Origin: Amblyomma americanum
Lineage: Eukaryota; Arthropoda; Arachnida; Ixodida; Ixodidae
Direction: 5' to 3'
DNA: 64,000 bases
Assembly: GCF_052857255.1 (NCBI RefSeq)
Contig: NC_135498.1
Coordinates: 115,511,134 to 115,575,133 of the forward strand
The notes below the pieces were generated by a model, which was not told where the DNA came from, ran no database searches, and saw only the letters and a program-made list of their open reading frames with translations. Positions 20,528 through 31,951 of this stretch are shown here, in pieces; positions within the stretch are counted from its first letter, which is position 1; the number at the start of each line of letters is the position of its first letter. Made by a program: the position numbers and the translations under genes.

Positions 20528-23084
20528 CTGTGAGAGAAAAATAGCACATAAAGTGTTGCCAAAATCCTTGCCATGAGTAGAGCTGCTATCAAATCCTCTT
20601 TTCACCAGTAGGCTGCTTATGACATGGAGTTTAGACAACCTCTGAGGTGCACGACTGCTATACCACGTGCAGTCTTTGCCGAAAGTAACCAGGCAGTGGG
20701 GTTTGCTTCTCTGCCGCATAGCGTAGCCTTTACGGCGCCCAAAAAGACGCAATGGTCTCTATAGGTGAGGAGAAGGACTATCCTTACCTTCCACAGATTT
20801 AGTGCTTAAGCGGCGCCATAAGTGTTCCTCTACAAGGCGAAGGAACAAATCCCGTTGCTGAGTTACTCTAGGAGAAGACGGTACAATTAAACTTGCGATT
20901 TTAAAAAAACCGACGCGAAAGCACAGGCTGTCAAAACAGAATAAATTATTAATAAAGATTGCGTTATAATAAAAAGGGACCGTGCTCGTTATATTCAATA
21001 CCTGCCACAGAGGTGCCAACGATTCTTCGACACTGCACAGTATGGGGCGTTACGGAATTGTCAAACTCGATGTAGCCTTTGAAAGTTATGATGAGCTGTA
21101 TTTCAAGCGGTCGAACCCATTTCGGGGCATCTTCAGCCCGAACGGGTACATGCTATACCCTTAGTTACAAGTAATTATCGTAGAATTAACATTTTGCACG
21201 ACAACTCTGCTATAACAGAGTTGAGTTTTCTCTGCATTAGGTTAACGTCATGCGATAAAACCGCCCCTGATTAGGCTACACCAAAACCAAGAAGCATAGG
21301 AGAATGTTCAGATATTTTTAATTCATTGTGTTGATCAAACGGATATTAATAGGGTATATATTTTATGCGTCTCGTAACATGCCGGCAGTGGAGTAGAAAC
21401 TGTGCGTACGGGGCGTCTTCTAAATCTACAGTAAAATAACTACTCTATTAATATCCAACTGACAAATAGCAGTAATTTAAAAAAATCTAAGCATACCCCT
21501 ACAGCACTATTGGGCCCAATTTCCGATTCTCGGCATACGTAAATACGTTCCTGAAGCCTGCTTTGAGGCAGGAGGCCAACCTGACCACCCGGTTGTGGAC
21601 AACCTGCCTGTTGTGTACACCTGGCAGGCCTTCACTTCAAATGACCTTCAGGATAAGAGCCTTTGTGGTAAAGACATTTTGGGGTGAAGGCCTCCATGGT
21701 AAATGCCTTCCAGGTAAATACGAGTAGATTAGCCTTCAGGCCAAAGGCCTGCATGGTAAAGACCATTAGGTCAGATGCCTTTTTTAAGCGTGTGCTCTTT
21801 TTAAGGAAGTTCGGTTAGGGTTTGTAAACTTCGTTTCACAACTTGCTGCCAGTGGAGTACAAACTATTTGAGTACAGGGAGATATCTTTACAAACCTGCG
21901 TGGTTGGCCTCCCACCACGTCGGGACAAAACACGAAGTCTTCGTGTTGGGCTCGTAGCTTCCTCTAAATTGCTTGTAGTTTTTGAGGCTGAATATAGCCA
22001 TGTTGCGTTTGTCAGAACTGTGTATTGTGTGGAATCTTTACCAGTTTGTTCGCTTGCTTCATTTTATCTCACCGTATTAGCCATATATAGTGCATACCCG
22101 AGCGTGATCTCTTAGAAATTGCATCCTAAGTCACTGCTGACGAGTTGCTGCGCCTTACAGTACTTCTGCCATCTTAGCACAGCGCAATGCGTGGTGTGCT
22201 GTCGTGGTTCACCGCGTCTAGGCGATGTGTTTGCGCAGAGCAGAAACGGCTGGGTAGTGTTCCAATGTAGCTTCGCGCCCGTACCAGAAAGGAGGGTAAA
22301 GGAAATTTTCTCTTGCAGAGGCTAGAGTCCATGGCGTGTGACAAACTGGCTTGGACGGGCACACGTGAGAAAAGTGTGGGGAGCTTGCTTGACGGCGACC
22401 GTGTAAGTGGAAAGTGTTCGTGCCAGCGCGCTTGTTGATGGACGAGGCCTCTGATCGCTCGAGTACAAGAAAAATTTTGACCCGCCCGTAACGAGGGAGC
22501 ACAAAAAAAAACGAAATGTAAGAATAAAGCGCTGAGCTTCAGCGCGGAGCACCTGTGCACAATACTGGGACCATTAGGGAGATTTTTCCATGTTGTAAGT
22601 GAAAAGGTGGGTACCAAAATTATAAAACGCTTTCGAAAAAGCAAACCCGTAGTCTTTCCTCGATATATTAGAGGGCGAGCTATAAAAGGGACACGCACGG
22701 GCAGCAACTAAGCGACCTCAAATAGCGCTAACTTAATTGCACTGTTAAGAAATGGTAACTGTGTTAGGAAAATCACACTGCGTAGTGGACGATATATCTT
22801 TAATACTTGTCCTTTGTGAGTTTAAAAACGTTTAAATATACCCAAAAGTTCAGCATGTATACTTCTGGTAGTTTCCTGTGACAAAGGACCGGGAACGCAC
22901 TGTTATGTATAAGTTCCTCGTCAACTAAACGTGACGTCACGACTTTTGTGCCGAGAGTACGCTAGCATGACTCTGTGATGAAGATCCCGGAGGATGAAGG
23001 TTACGCTTTGCGGACATGCGGATGCAACGTAACGGAAGCACCAAGCAGCCTAAAGTGTTGGCATGAGAACTTCCTGGTAGTTAC
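20528..23084 (-). other. Intron 1 of the M13 gene
   Basis: Bounded by AAG|GTAACT at 23085/23084 and CTCTCACAG|GG at 20528/20527, phase 0. It has no recognisable gene. Degenerate repeats lie at 21560-21790. Frames at 22174-22707 are short, overlapping and without motif. Confidence 0.6.
21560..21790. repeat. Degenerate minisatellite-like repeats
   Basis: Variants of GGCCTGCATGGTAAAGACC and CCTTCAGGTCAAA recur about six times with changing spacing: AGGCCTTCACTTCAAATGAC, GGCCTCCATGGTAAATGCC, TTCCAGGTAAATACGAG, CCTTCAGGCCAAAGG. The repeats are too diverged to give a fixed period. They lie in M13 intron 1. Confidence 0.5.
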
Positions 23085-24128
23085 CTTCGAACGCTGCTGT
23101 CCATCGGGTTCGTTGCTGAATGTGTTGAGCCTCTGAAAAAAGGACGACAAGGACTGCTTGCGCCGATATCTCTGACCCTCCCTCACTGATGATAATCCGG
23201 AGGACAGTGACGGTTGGTGATGCGCTCTCAAACCGTTACGCATGGACGCCCTCTGACCTTCTGCTGGTTTCCGCAACAGCCAAGCCGAAGTTGCTGCGGG
23301 CGCCGTCAGGCTGCCGTCCGAGCCTTTGCTCTTGCTCGTGGAGGAGACGCTAGATGGAGGTGTCTGGCCGCCTCCTGGTAAACTAGCTCCGGAGCCAGAT
23401 CGCTCGGTCTCACTCTGGATGCTGGTTCTGCGCCTGCCCGGAGGGCGCGCTTCGTCACGAGGTGACGCTCCGGGCGATGTTTGTAACAAATAATTCTCAA
23501 CACTGACAGCAGTTTCTAACGATCGCCGCGGTTGCGTGCCTTCGTACTCTTGCACTGCTGGCGGGGGATCGTCGCTCACCTCAAGCTGCGGCCGTGTAGA
23601 AAGTCCTACAATAATATCAGAGGCAATGGGTGGAGGCGTCGCCTTCTCTAGTAATCGTTGTGGCTGCGAGCCCTCGTAATCTGGCGCTGGAAGCTGTGGA
23701 TCCTCGCTGTCCCCTATTTCTGACCGTCTAGGAAGCCCAATGGCTGTTTCGGGGGCAGTCAATGAAGGCGGTGTCGCGGATGAAACGATGCGAGTCTCGC
23801 ACAATACAGTGCTGGCACACCCGCTCTGCTCAGCAGCCATGATTCGAGGCTTTATGTCTTCGAGAGTCAGTGGCTCTCGCTTGATTCCAGAAGGTTCGTT
23901 AGAACGGCTGTCCCCTAAGTTGTCGGAGGCAGAGGTGGCGACGTCCGGCTGGATGCAGCCCTGCGCAGAAGCTGCAGGAGCTTCATGGCTGGGCTTGCTC
24001 ACATTTTGGTGTGATCCTCCATACTGGGGGGAGGAAGCCAATCCGGGAGAAGACTCGTTCTCTGCGGAGCTTCTTCTGGAGTCAGGCCTCTTTGTGTCCT
24101 TGTGGTCGTCGTACGCGGCTGGAATCAT
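23085..24128 (-). CDS. M13 homologue, exon 1: long disordered cytoplasmic tail
   Basis: This open frame of 348 codons starts at ATG 24128 (the frame is open nine codons further up but has no other ATG) and ends at TCGAAG|GTAACT, a good donor in phase 0. Joined to the acceptor at 20527, it continues straight into the membrane-span exon, so I assign it as the N-terminal cytoplasmic part. It is rich in Ser, Pro, Glu, Gly and Arg, has no predicted fold, and carries an imperfect internal repeat of about 41 residues (about 126-166 and 169-209, with DYEGSQPQR and EYEGTQPRR as the matching cores). The last part is basic (RYRRKQSLSSFFQRLN). M13 proteins usually have tails of tens of residues, so this one is unusually long. 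A separate gene, or an extra upstream exon, cannot be excluded. Confidence 0.65.
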
Positions 24129-24159
24129 ACCTGAAGCGATACCAATGGCGGACACTCTG

Positions 24160-25190
24160 AGAACGACGCGCGCTTTTGTTCCTCTTCTTCTACTGCTTCA
24201 TTACTCAGACTTGCGGCACGTGCCAAAGGCCGGCAATTGTCCAATATTTGAGGCCTAAAAATGCTGCACCTGAATTGCCGCTTGAGGGCAAAGAATCACA
24301 AAAGCTGGCGGGCCAATTTGTAAAAGGAAACGTTTTGACTCTCCACATTTGCTTGAATAAAATATACGACGCTCTGATGGACCGGAGCGGTAGCCGATGT
24401 CCAAGCCCCTGTGTATAGTTCTCCAGGAGAGAAACGGCGCATTAGTTCACCGATCACTGACCGGAATTCACCCTCTGCTTTCTTCAGAGGAACGTAACAC
24501 ACATATGAACGCACACGACACAATCCCTCTGCTATACTTTCCACATCTCTGTTTCAGTTGGCTTTCCCGCGTTGCACATTTATAAAATGGGGTCGATAGC
24601 ATTTCTAATGTAGCAAATAGGGACGCACTTTTTGTATTTTAGGCGCAGAAACAGTCCACACGGTTTCGGCGGCGATACTGCGCGCAGCGACATTTTAAAA
24701 CTATGCAGCGCGGGACAAGCAACTGAAAGAGCTTTAAAATGCGCAATTTTGACTTTCGAAGCTCTCCTATTCTTGATCAGTTTCTATCGCTCCCCTCTTT
24801 CTTTCTTTGTTCCTGTCTTCTTCCTCTCCTTTTATTTCCGCTAGCCGCAGCTCAGCTACTTTCGGTTTCGATGGCAGATGCCGCGGCTAACAAATTATTT
24901 CCTTCCGTTTTTATTTTATTGATAAAACCTTCTAATAATAATAATATGAACTTTGAACCATATTGAAGATAAAAAATTGGCAGTGGCTTAGCTCGGCTAT
25001 ACCAGGATATTCGTAGCGAGAGGTGCGTTTCCCTGGCTGAGCTTGTTGCGGTCACCGTATGTTTAGCAATGAGAGACATTGCGTATACACATCTTTTATT
25101 CATTTTGCTTGACAAAGACGAAGACTTCCTGATGATCTGTGAAGTAGCGTGCAGCGGTATCAGTTTTGTGGATACAGTATTTCGATTTGG
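24160..25190. other. No gene recognised
   Basis: This is the 5' flank of the M13 exon 1. The frames on both strands are short. Pyrimidine-rich tracts occur at 24780-24840. No core promoter motif for the M13 gene is clear. Confidence 0.4.
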
Positions 25191-25199
25191 TAGAGCCTC

Positions 25200-25664
25200 T
25201 TAGTATACAAGCTCTATAGTAGTTTCCCATTGTGTAGTACAGACGTGAGAGTCCGAAGCTAAATTAAAGTCAACCTTTTCTTTCATACACTGACTAAGAG
25301 AGTCCTGTTTCATTTTGAAATCACCCAAAGTCATACACAACTGTGAAACCGTGCAGTAGGCTGGTACACACGTGGCAACCACACCAATCGTCTGCTTGAG
25401 AGATGTTCCCGGTGCCACGTAGACTCCTTGCATAATAATGCCGCTGTCCAGAAGCTGAACACCGCAGGCGTCACCATTATTCACCGCGATCTGAGGGAGG
25501 GAAGGGAGATGTCTGACAGCGGTGACACCAATTTTCACGTACACACAGTCTCCAGCGTTATTTGGTTCAAGCCAACTTCCAGGCGACAACCTCAGGATCG
25601 GAAGAGTTAATCTTTTCTTGTCTATACCGCCATTTAGCAGCGGCTGCACTCTCCTTCTCTGCAT
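25200..25664 (-). CDS. Endonuclease/exonuclease/phosphatase-like ORF (probable TE fragment)
   Basis: An uninterrupted frame of 154 codons from the ATG at 25664 to a TAG at 25200. The C-terminal half reads MQGVYVAPGTSLKQTIG, then MTLGDFKMKQDSL, then TTQWETTIELVY. This follows the order of the VYVPPG, GDFN and IDL blocks in APE-type endonuclease domains carried by LINEs and by helicase-bearing Helentron elements. The catalytic Asn of GDFN is Lys here, and the N-terminal Glu block and C-terminal His block are not seen, so it is a fragment and probably inactive. The N-terminal third is not recognised. A TATAAAAGG box lies about 45 bp upstream. Confidence 0.4.
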   Translation of the reverse strand: MQRRRVQPLLNGGIDKKRLTLPILRLSPGSWLEPNNAGDCVYVKIGVTAVRHLPSLPQIAVNNGDACGVQLLDSGIIMQGVYVAPGTSLKQTIGVVATCVPAYCTVSQLCMTLGDFKMKQDSLSQCMKEKVDFNLASDSHVCTTQWETTIELVY

Positions 25665-25699
25665 GCATGTCAAACGTTGTGATACAGACGCCCACTACA

Positions 25700-25965
25700 T
25701 CTCCGCCTTTTATACGCAATCCTGCGCAAGCGAAGCGAGGTTCGGGTGATAGAGCGGCGTGCGGGGAGGCGGCGACGAAAAACGCGGCGCAGCAGTGGGG
25801 TATCTCTGCTTAGCATGGTATCGGCGCATGCGCACAATTGCTCATCCGCGTGACGTCACGCTCGGCTTTGACGGCTTTGGCGGCCGCGGCGACGGCGAAG
25901 CGCAAACCACATTTTGCTCCTCTTCGGTTTCCATGGTAACAGCGCATGCGCACAACTTTCCTCTC
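25700..25965. promoter_or_regulatory. CpG-rich promoter-like region
   Basis: On the minus strand TATAAAAGG occurs at about 25704-25712, ahead of the ORF at 25664. Further upstream the sequence is CpG-rich and has a CRE-type TGACGTCA at about 25851 and two GCGCATGCGC palindromes (about 25827 and 25944), the core of NRF-1 sites. This combination is typical of constitutive animal promoters. Which transcript it drives, and in which direction, is not shown by the sequence. Confidence 0.4.
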
Positions 25966-25969
25966 CCAT

Positions 25970-27100
25970 GTACCCCGAAATGCTCGACTGGCAGCCTAGT
26001 GGAGCTCCCACTACAAAAATTTAAAAAACGGTGCACATCTTCGATGTTGGCGTCCGTGAATTTCGCAATATAATGTTGCCCCCTAAAATAAAAAATAAAA
26101 GTTGATCTGTTAATTTTAATTATCCACTGATCAAATTATGGAGCTCTATCAGGCACACAATGTCCGCTCTGCTGTAGAAGTCATCTACAGGCCATGGCAA
26201 CGTGTCCCTGAGTTTTAAAACTAAAATATGTTTTAAAAAATTATCCTGTATAGTTTCACATCAGTCGCAGATCTGACAAACTGCAGCAATTGTATACCTT
26301 CAAGAAGTCGTCTTTCAGTTTGGCATATATAGCTTTGAAAACATCCTGCACGATCCCGGAGAAGTATCTGAACATCCGCTGGATGGAAATTTGATAGTCT
26401 CCTGAAAATAAGGCCACATATCAGCAATTAGCTGAGATCTATTCATAGAACGGATCGAGAGAGAAAAACACAGAGAGAATTAGCCCTGTTATTGAGGAAG
26501 AGGCTATCGCTATGCAAAGATGGACACATCGCGGCATGGACTCACGTTCTTTGGGGACAAAAATTATTGGGGGACCATAAAAATAACGAAAAATTACTGT
26601 CCCTGCCCGTGCCACTAAGTATAACGGACAGTGTACGTCCCACAAATAGAACAGCGCACGAGGTAACATCGGAGAAGAAGCTTCCGTAGCGATCTTCCGA
26701 GCAGAAGAAACTGCGGCGGGCCCCTCGTTTTAAGCTATAGGAGCTCAGCTGTGGCGATGTAGCGCAGTCGAATGGCGAGTCGCCCTGCAGCAGGAAAAGC
26801 AAGGCGGAACTTGTCTTTTTTTTAATTCCTGGTCTTATTCGGGCTAAAAGTTCTTCAAACGAGCAGGTGTCCGTGCGTGTCCAGCGGCGGTACCATGCAC
26901 TCCGCACCTTCTACGGCCAACTCTCGCATAAAGTTTTCGAAAGCACCTTGCTTACGCGCCCTTCGCAACCGTTCCAACATCCATTTGGAGCGCTAATTAT
27001 TCTGCGGTGGCGGCTCGTCGTCCGAGTCAAAATTGATCCCTCAGTATAGCAGCAGGGCTGCTGGTTCAGCATGGTGTTAGTTCGTCCGAGATTCTGCAAA
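25970..27100. other. No gene recognised
   Basis: Frames of up to 121 codons (26542-26907, minus) overlap others and show no motif. An AT-rich run lies at 26080-26110. There is no clear repeat boundary before the LINE relic begins at about 27120. Confidence 0.4.
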
Positions 27101-27119
27101 GCCACAAGCAGCTACGGCA

Positions 27120-27528
27120 GCGCAATGTGTCTCGTTTCCGCGGCTGTGCTCAAGCAGCAATCTCGCACGTAAGAGAGCGCGCGAGCAAGGGGGAGAGAAG
27201 TTTTGTACACGAAATTAAAATGTGGTTTACTGTGGGTTACAGTTCGCAGAGTGGCTTGTCTTGTTTTGCCAGGAGGAAGATATGCGTAAGGTGGTGTGTG
27301 TCCAATGGGCCGGGATAAAATAATTTCGGTAAAACGCTCTTTGTATCTACGTGATTTCCATTCTCCTAAGACGGGCTTTATACAGTGCTGTTTCTTGTTT
27401 ATGTGTTTTTCCCATGCAAGCTGCCACTTATTTATTAGTTTACTGTGCAGTAATTTCAAACAATCCCTGTAAGGTTTGTTCACTTGTTTTAATTGACCAA
27501 TCTGCTCTCTCATTACCCACAATTCCAA
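27120..27528 (-). pseudogene. LINE ORF2 C-terminal tail
   Basis: This frame holds INKWQLAWEKHINKKQ and CIKPVLGEWKSRRYKERFTE, followed by PIGHTPPYAYL, the region after RNase H in I-type elements. The equivalent segment of the other copy in this window is the frame at 40768-41076. Homology fades near 27200. Confidence 0.6.
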
Positions 27529-27870
27529 CGTGGCTAGAGACCCAGCAGAATATAGTGTTGTTATGCTTTTGTTTTGTGATTGTTACTATGTTATGTATGA
27601 TGTTTTCTATTATGGGCTCCGCAGCGTTTCTAGAGTGCAGTGCTTTGAGCATACTGGGGGATCAGTGTCAATGATGCTATTTTTTATATTCTCTTTTACT
27701 ATTTGTTCTACGGTTACAAAGATGGCGTGACACTCGGCAGTAAAAACCAATGCGTACTGCGGCAGCCATATCATCTCTTTCATTTCTTCCTTGAATTACT
27801 TCACATCCAACATGAATTTCTGTTTTTGATTCATCAGTGTAAAATTCAGTCTAGGTGTCAGGTTTTTGTT
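27440..27870 (-). pseudogene. LINE RNase H domain
   Basis: EFYTDESKTEIHVG (first catalytic Asp region) is readable at about 27850-27800 and FCWVSSHVGIVGNERAD (C-terminal His/Asp block) at about 27540. These bracket a LINE RNase H domain. The middle is broken by a stop and a frame change. Confidence 0.75.
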
Positions 27871-28639
27871 GCAGTACAAAGAATTCGTTTTATGTGCTCA
27901 CGTGGCGTTTCCTCTTTGTGTAAATGTGTCAGTGAAAGTCACATACAGAATGGAGGCGGTACCATGGTGGCAAATATTCATATCTTTGTACAATATTCGG
28001 TAGGGAATCTAGTACTCCTAACTATTCGCAGTTACCTTCAAAGCATAGTATTAGTAGCTATTGAAATGTGGTTTGTTGTCGAATAATTTTTTTAGATGCG
28101 CACTTGGTGACAATGGGATGGCAGAGATGTTTAGGAAGAGAACGCGTTTTTAGGACGTACGCGCGTGTCAGTACGACTCCTCGGTACTCTAGTGAGGGGC
28201 TCATTAGCTTCAACATAAAGACTGTTTACTGAGGGTGTTCTATATGCTCCAATTGATAGGCGCAGAACAAGATTAAAGACAGGGTCCAATCGTTTCAAGA
28301 AGGATGCACTTGCTGGGCCATAAACTAGACACCCGTACTACAGCTTAGAGCGCACCAGAGAGCGATAGGTTTGTAATAAGCATGCTCTATAGGACCCCCA
28401 CCATTTTCGCGAGAGCGCCTTTAATACATTCACGGCTTGGGATGCTTTCTTTTTAAGGTTGTTAATCTGTGGGAGAAATGTGAGCTGTCAAAAGTGACAC
28501 CTAAAAATGTATGTTCTTCTTCAATTGGTAATGCGGATTGGTTCAAATATAGATTGGGATCAACCTGTAGGCCTCGTCGCAATGAAAACATAACATCTAC
28601 TGTTTATAGAGAAGAAGACTGGAATCCATTTCTATCTGC

Positions 28640-29460
28640 TCAAGCAGCCAGTTTATTTAGTGTAATTTGTATTTTTCTGTCACAGGTCGATATGCTGCAG
28701 GAAGTGTAAGCTATATGTAGGTCGTCTACAGAAACCGAGTACATTATGGACTTGGGCATTACTTTAGCTGAGGAATTTATTTTTCCTGTCAACAGCATTG
28801 GTTTCAGGATGCACCCCTGGGGAACGCTGTTCTCTTGGGTGAAAGTCATGGAAAGAGTAGCTTCTAGGCAGACTCGGAATGTGCGGTAGCCAGGACGTCG
28901 TTCAAGCAGTTCATCATCCTGCCGCCGATACCTAGCTCTGCTAGGTCACGGAGGATGCCGAACTTCCACGTGGTATCGCAGGCCTTCTCCAGGTCGAAGA
29001 AGACCTCGATACAGTGCTGCTTGTGGACGAACGCCTCCCGGATGCTGTTTTCTAAAAGGACAATACGATCAGTGGTCGAGCATACTTTTTTGAATCGACA
29101 TTGATGTACATCTAGCAGTCGCCGAAATTCGAGTAGGAAGGTGAGTCTAATGTTTATTACACTTTCGAATGATTTCGAAATGCAGATGGTGGGGGCTATT
29201 GGTTTGTAACTGCTAGGACTTGTTGGTGGCTTTCCGGGTTTCAGAAAAGGTACTATGACTGCTTTCTTCCACTCCTCAGATATTTTCCCACTTATCAATA
29301 TTTTACTGAAGGATTTCAACGGTACCTCTATGGCAGCATCAGAGAGAAAGGCAAGCATATTGTAATGCACATTGTCTGGGCCTGGTGCTGTCTGTTTTCC
29401 GGAAGATAATACTCTATTTATTACTTGCATGGTGATAGGCTGGTTATAGTCCACATGCAT
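28640..29460 (-). pseudogene. LINE reverse transcriptase
   Basis: The frame 29460-28864 is open for 198 codons and shows SGKQTAPGPDNVHYNML, WKKAVIVPFLKPGKPP and VFFDLEKACDTTW, the RT0-RT3 blocks with the first catalytic Asp. After a frameshift, the frame at 28849-28640 reads SVPQGCILKPMLL and then YSVSVDDLHIAY, the QG block and the YxDD-type motif (here SVDD). The catalytic pair is therefore still readable, but across a frameshift. Confidence 0.85.
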
Positions 29461-29949
29461 ACCTGAACCAGGTGGAAGCTTTTGTTTTTCTGCTGCTGCT
29501 TTGCGCTTCTGGAATGTGTTTGTATCATTGGACGAACTTGAATCTTCAGCAAAATGCTAGCCCAATAGGTTGGCCTGTTCTTCTAATGATCTTTGTCCAA
29601 GGTGTTGTCAGGAGAGTAAGTGTGAAATGGGTATGGTCACCAGTGAACCTAAATAACTTTTCTCACATTTTCTTTGAGGTTATTGAGCTGTTTATTGAGG
29701 AGGCATATTTCTGCCGCCCGCGACTATCTTTCTGCATTCCTGCGAACGAACCGCGCTCTGGCCTTGGCCCTCTTATATTTAGGCAAGTTCTCCACAGTGG
29801 TATACCAAAGGAGAGCGCCCCAGGCTTTAATTTGCTGTTTTTTGCCAGTGTACATTCTTGGGTCCACCATACTTTGTGTTTCGTCTGTACGAGTCCGGTT
29901 GTTTGTGGTATAGCGAGTGTTGCGGCCGATATTTTGCATGTAGTAAACT

Positions 29950-30640
29950 TTTAATTAATTTCGTCTATGCTTTGTCGTCAGTCAGTTCTTTTTCCAGAGT
30001 GGCCCTTCTTGCGAAAACCGACCAGTCGGCGAGGTTTATTTTCTAGCGCCGTGATTTTGAGGGGATGACTGTAGTGCGGTTGCGGTTGGAGACCCTGATG
30101 AGAGCACGTAAGTGACCACTCCCCAGGGGGTCATTTAAAACATATCATTTAAAATCGTTAAAAAGAGATGCTGATGCGAAACCTATATCAAGGCAGCTCA
30201 TTGTTGCTGAGCTTGGGCGCCAATATGTGGTTTTTTCCGTATTTAAAAGACAGCCGTTATTTGAGAGGATAAAATCTCCGATCGTTTGGCCCGTTGAGTC
30301 ACAGCGTTCACTTCCTCAAAACGGAGAGTGGGCGTAAAAATCGCCAACTACCAGATATGGCTGCGGCAGTTCATCTATCAGGCCTTCAAAATCTTGGATT
30401 GTTAATGTTGATGTACGGGGGAATGTATACAGAACATATATTTATTGTTTTATAGCTGACGACGCTAAACGCAACCACCTGAAGTTTTAAGTTAAGTTTG
30501 ATTTCTTGAGCAGGGACACCGTTTTGAGTAACAATAGCGACGCCTCCCGAGAGTCTCTTTGCCTGCTCGCGATATTGTCGAAAAGTTTTATAATGTTCTA
30601 AAATGTTTGCATTTTGTGGACCAAGATTCATCTCCTGAGC
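29950..30640 (-). pseudogene. LINE APE-type endonuclease
   Basis: The open segment 30631-30386 encodes LSGGVAIVTQNGVPAQEI and NICSVYIPPYININNP, then PYLVVGDFYAHSPFWGS (the GDFN-type catalytic block, Asn replaced by Tyr). Downstream, CLDIGFASASL and a GSGHLRALIRV stretch match the Asp-Ile and Ser-Asp-His blocks, with stops between them. Confidence 0.7.
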
Positions 30641-30989
30641 ACATCAGGATAGAGGCAACGTTGACCCCAGGATATGTGTTATGTCACTGTAATTCTCCAG
30701 CAGTCCCCTACAGTTTCATTGAAACACAAAAGTCATGTTTTTGTTTTTGGGTAGGATCGGAAAGGAAGCGATATACATTTCTGGCCCCGTTATGAGGGCT
30801 CTGTCTTTTTTTTTTCGCTCAACGGAGCTGTTTCGCCGCTGCAAAGCGGGTGGACTGGGAGTTACGTCCATCGCCTCGCCAGAGGTGGTAGAGGACCGCG
30901 GAGAAGCCGCAGTTGTGTGTATTTCAGGCCTCCCCCGACGGGGCGAAGCCCTGCGGGATGCCGACCCATGGACCGACGCTCCCTGAATG

Positions 30990-31951
30990 GCAGGGAAGCT
31001 TTCGCTGTCCCTACTTGAGGCGTGAATGGCCCTGACAGAGGCTCGGTGGAATTGACCACGGCAGGTGCCGGAGTGCTGTTTGGTGCTACGCCCCTGGGCA
31101 CCACATCAGCGAAGTTTGGTTTTGCTGTGAAGGAGAATGTGTTGGTAAGCGCAAACCGCCTGAAATGTTTTCTTTGGTCTTTATGGTGATCATTTCTTTC
31201 TCCTTTTTCCAGGACGGACATGCCCTGGAGTACGCAGCGTGGTCTCCTTCGAGTTTGCGCAGCGTAGTGCTGCTTCACATTCCTCAGAATGGTGGTCCTT
31301 AAAAGCGCATTTCGCGCAGCTTTTGGACCGCGGCAACTCTGCAAGCCGTGGCCAAACTTCTGACAATGAAACATCGGCGGGAATTCGCTATGTAGTGTGT
31401 GACGTTGACTTTAAGGCATCCAACTTCGATAAGTTCGGGCAAAGTGCTGGTGCTAAATGTGAGGGCCAAGTGTTTATTATCCATTTCATTGTTATCCTTG
31501 CGGATTTCCATTCTGTGAAGGTAAATTACATTTTGGTCAGAGAGTCTTTGGTTTCTGTCAGATGGATAAAGTCAATTTCAGAGATAACGCCTCTTACTTT
31601 GTTGAGAGATCGGTGGGGGGTCACGGAGACAGAGATGTCCCAGATAGACGCAATGTTTGAGAGTTTGGAACACTGGATGCTGTCGCGCAGTTCAAGCAGT
31701 CAGTCACCGCTAGCCATTTCTGAGCCCTTGTAGCCAGGGCCCAAGGTGTCTGTCAGGCACTTTGATACCAGGAACAGGGATATGAGTCTTGCCTGTGTTT
31801 TTTTATTCACTTTCACTATGGATCACGTGAAACCTTGTGATGTTGCTTTCTTTTTTGCAAGTAAATTCTGCTTCCTCGTTCCACCCCCTTTGAGAGAGCA
31901 ATCAGATTTGTAAAGTGGGGGAGCCATAAAAAAATTTAGTTTTTCGGTCAT
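30990..31951 (-). pseudogene. LINE ORF1 (gag-like, CCHC knuckle)
   Basis: Starts at ATG 31951 (MTEKLNFFMAPPLYKSDCSL). After frame changes a nucleic-acid binding module is readable: TFSTSTLPELIEVGCLKVNV, then CFHCQKFGHGLQSCRG, an intact C-x2-C-x4-H-x4-C spacing at about 31370-31320. It then continues as a basic, disordered tail. ORF1 of I-type LINEs binds the element RNA. Confidence 0.75.

Noticed and set aside
20501..20752. N-terminal extension of the M13 exon frame beyond 20527
   Set aside because: A good acceptor (CTCTCACAG) ends at 20528 and the upstream residues show no family similarity; they are read as intron.
23740..24258. Plus-strand frame of 172 codons
   Set aside because: Antisense shadow of M13 exon 1 with no motif.
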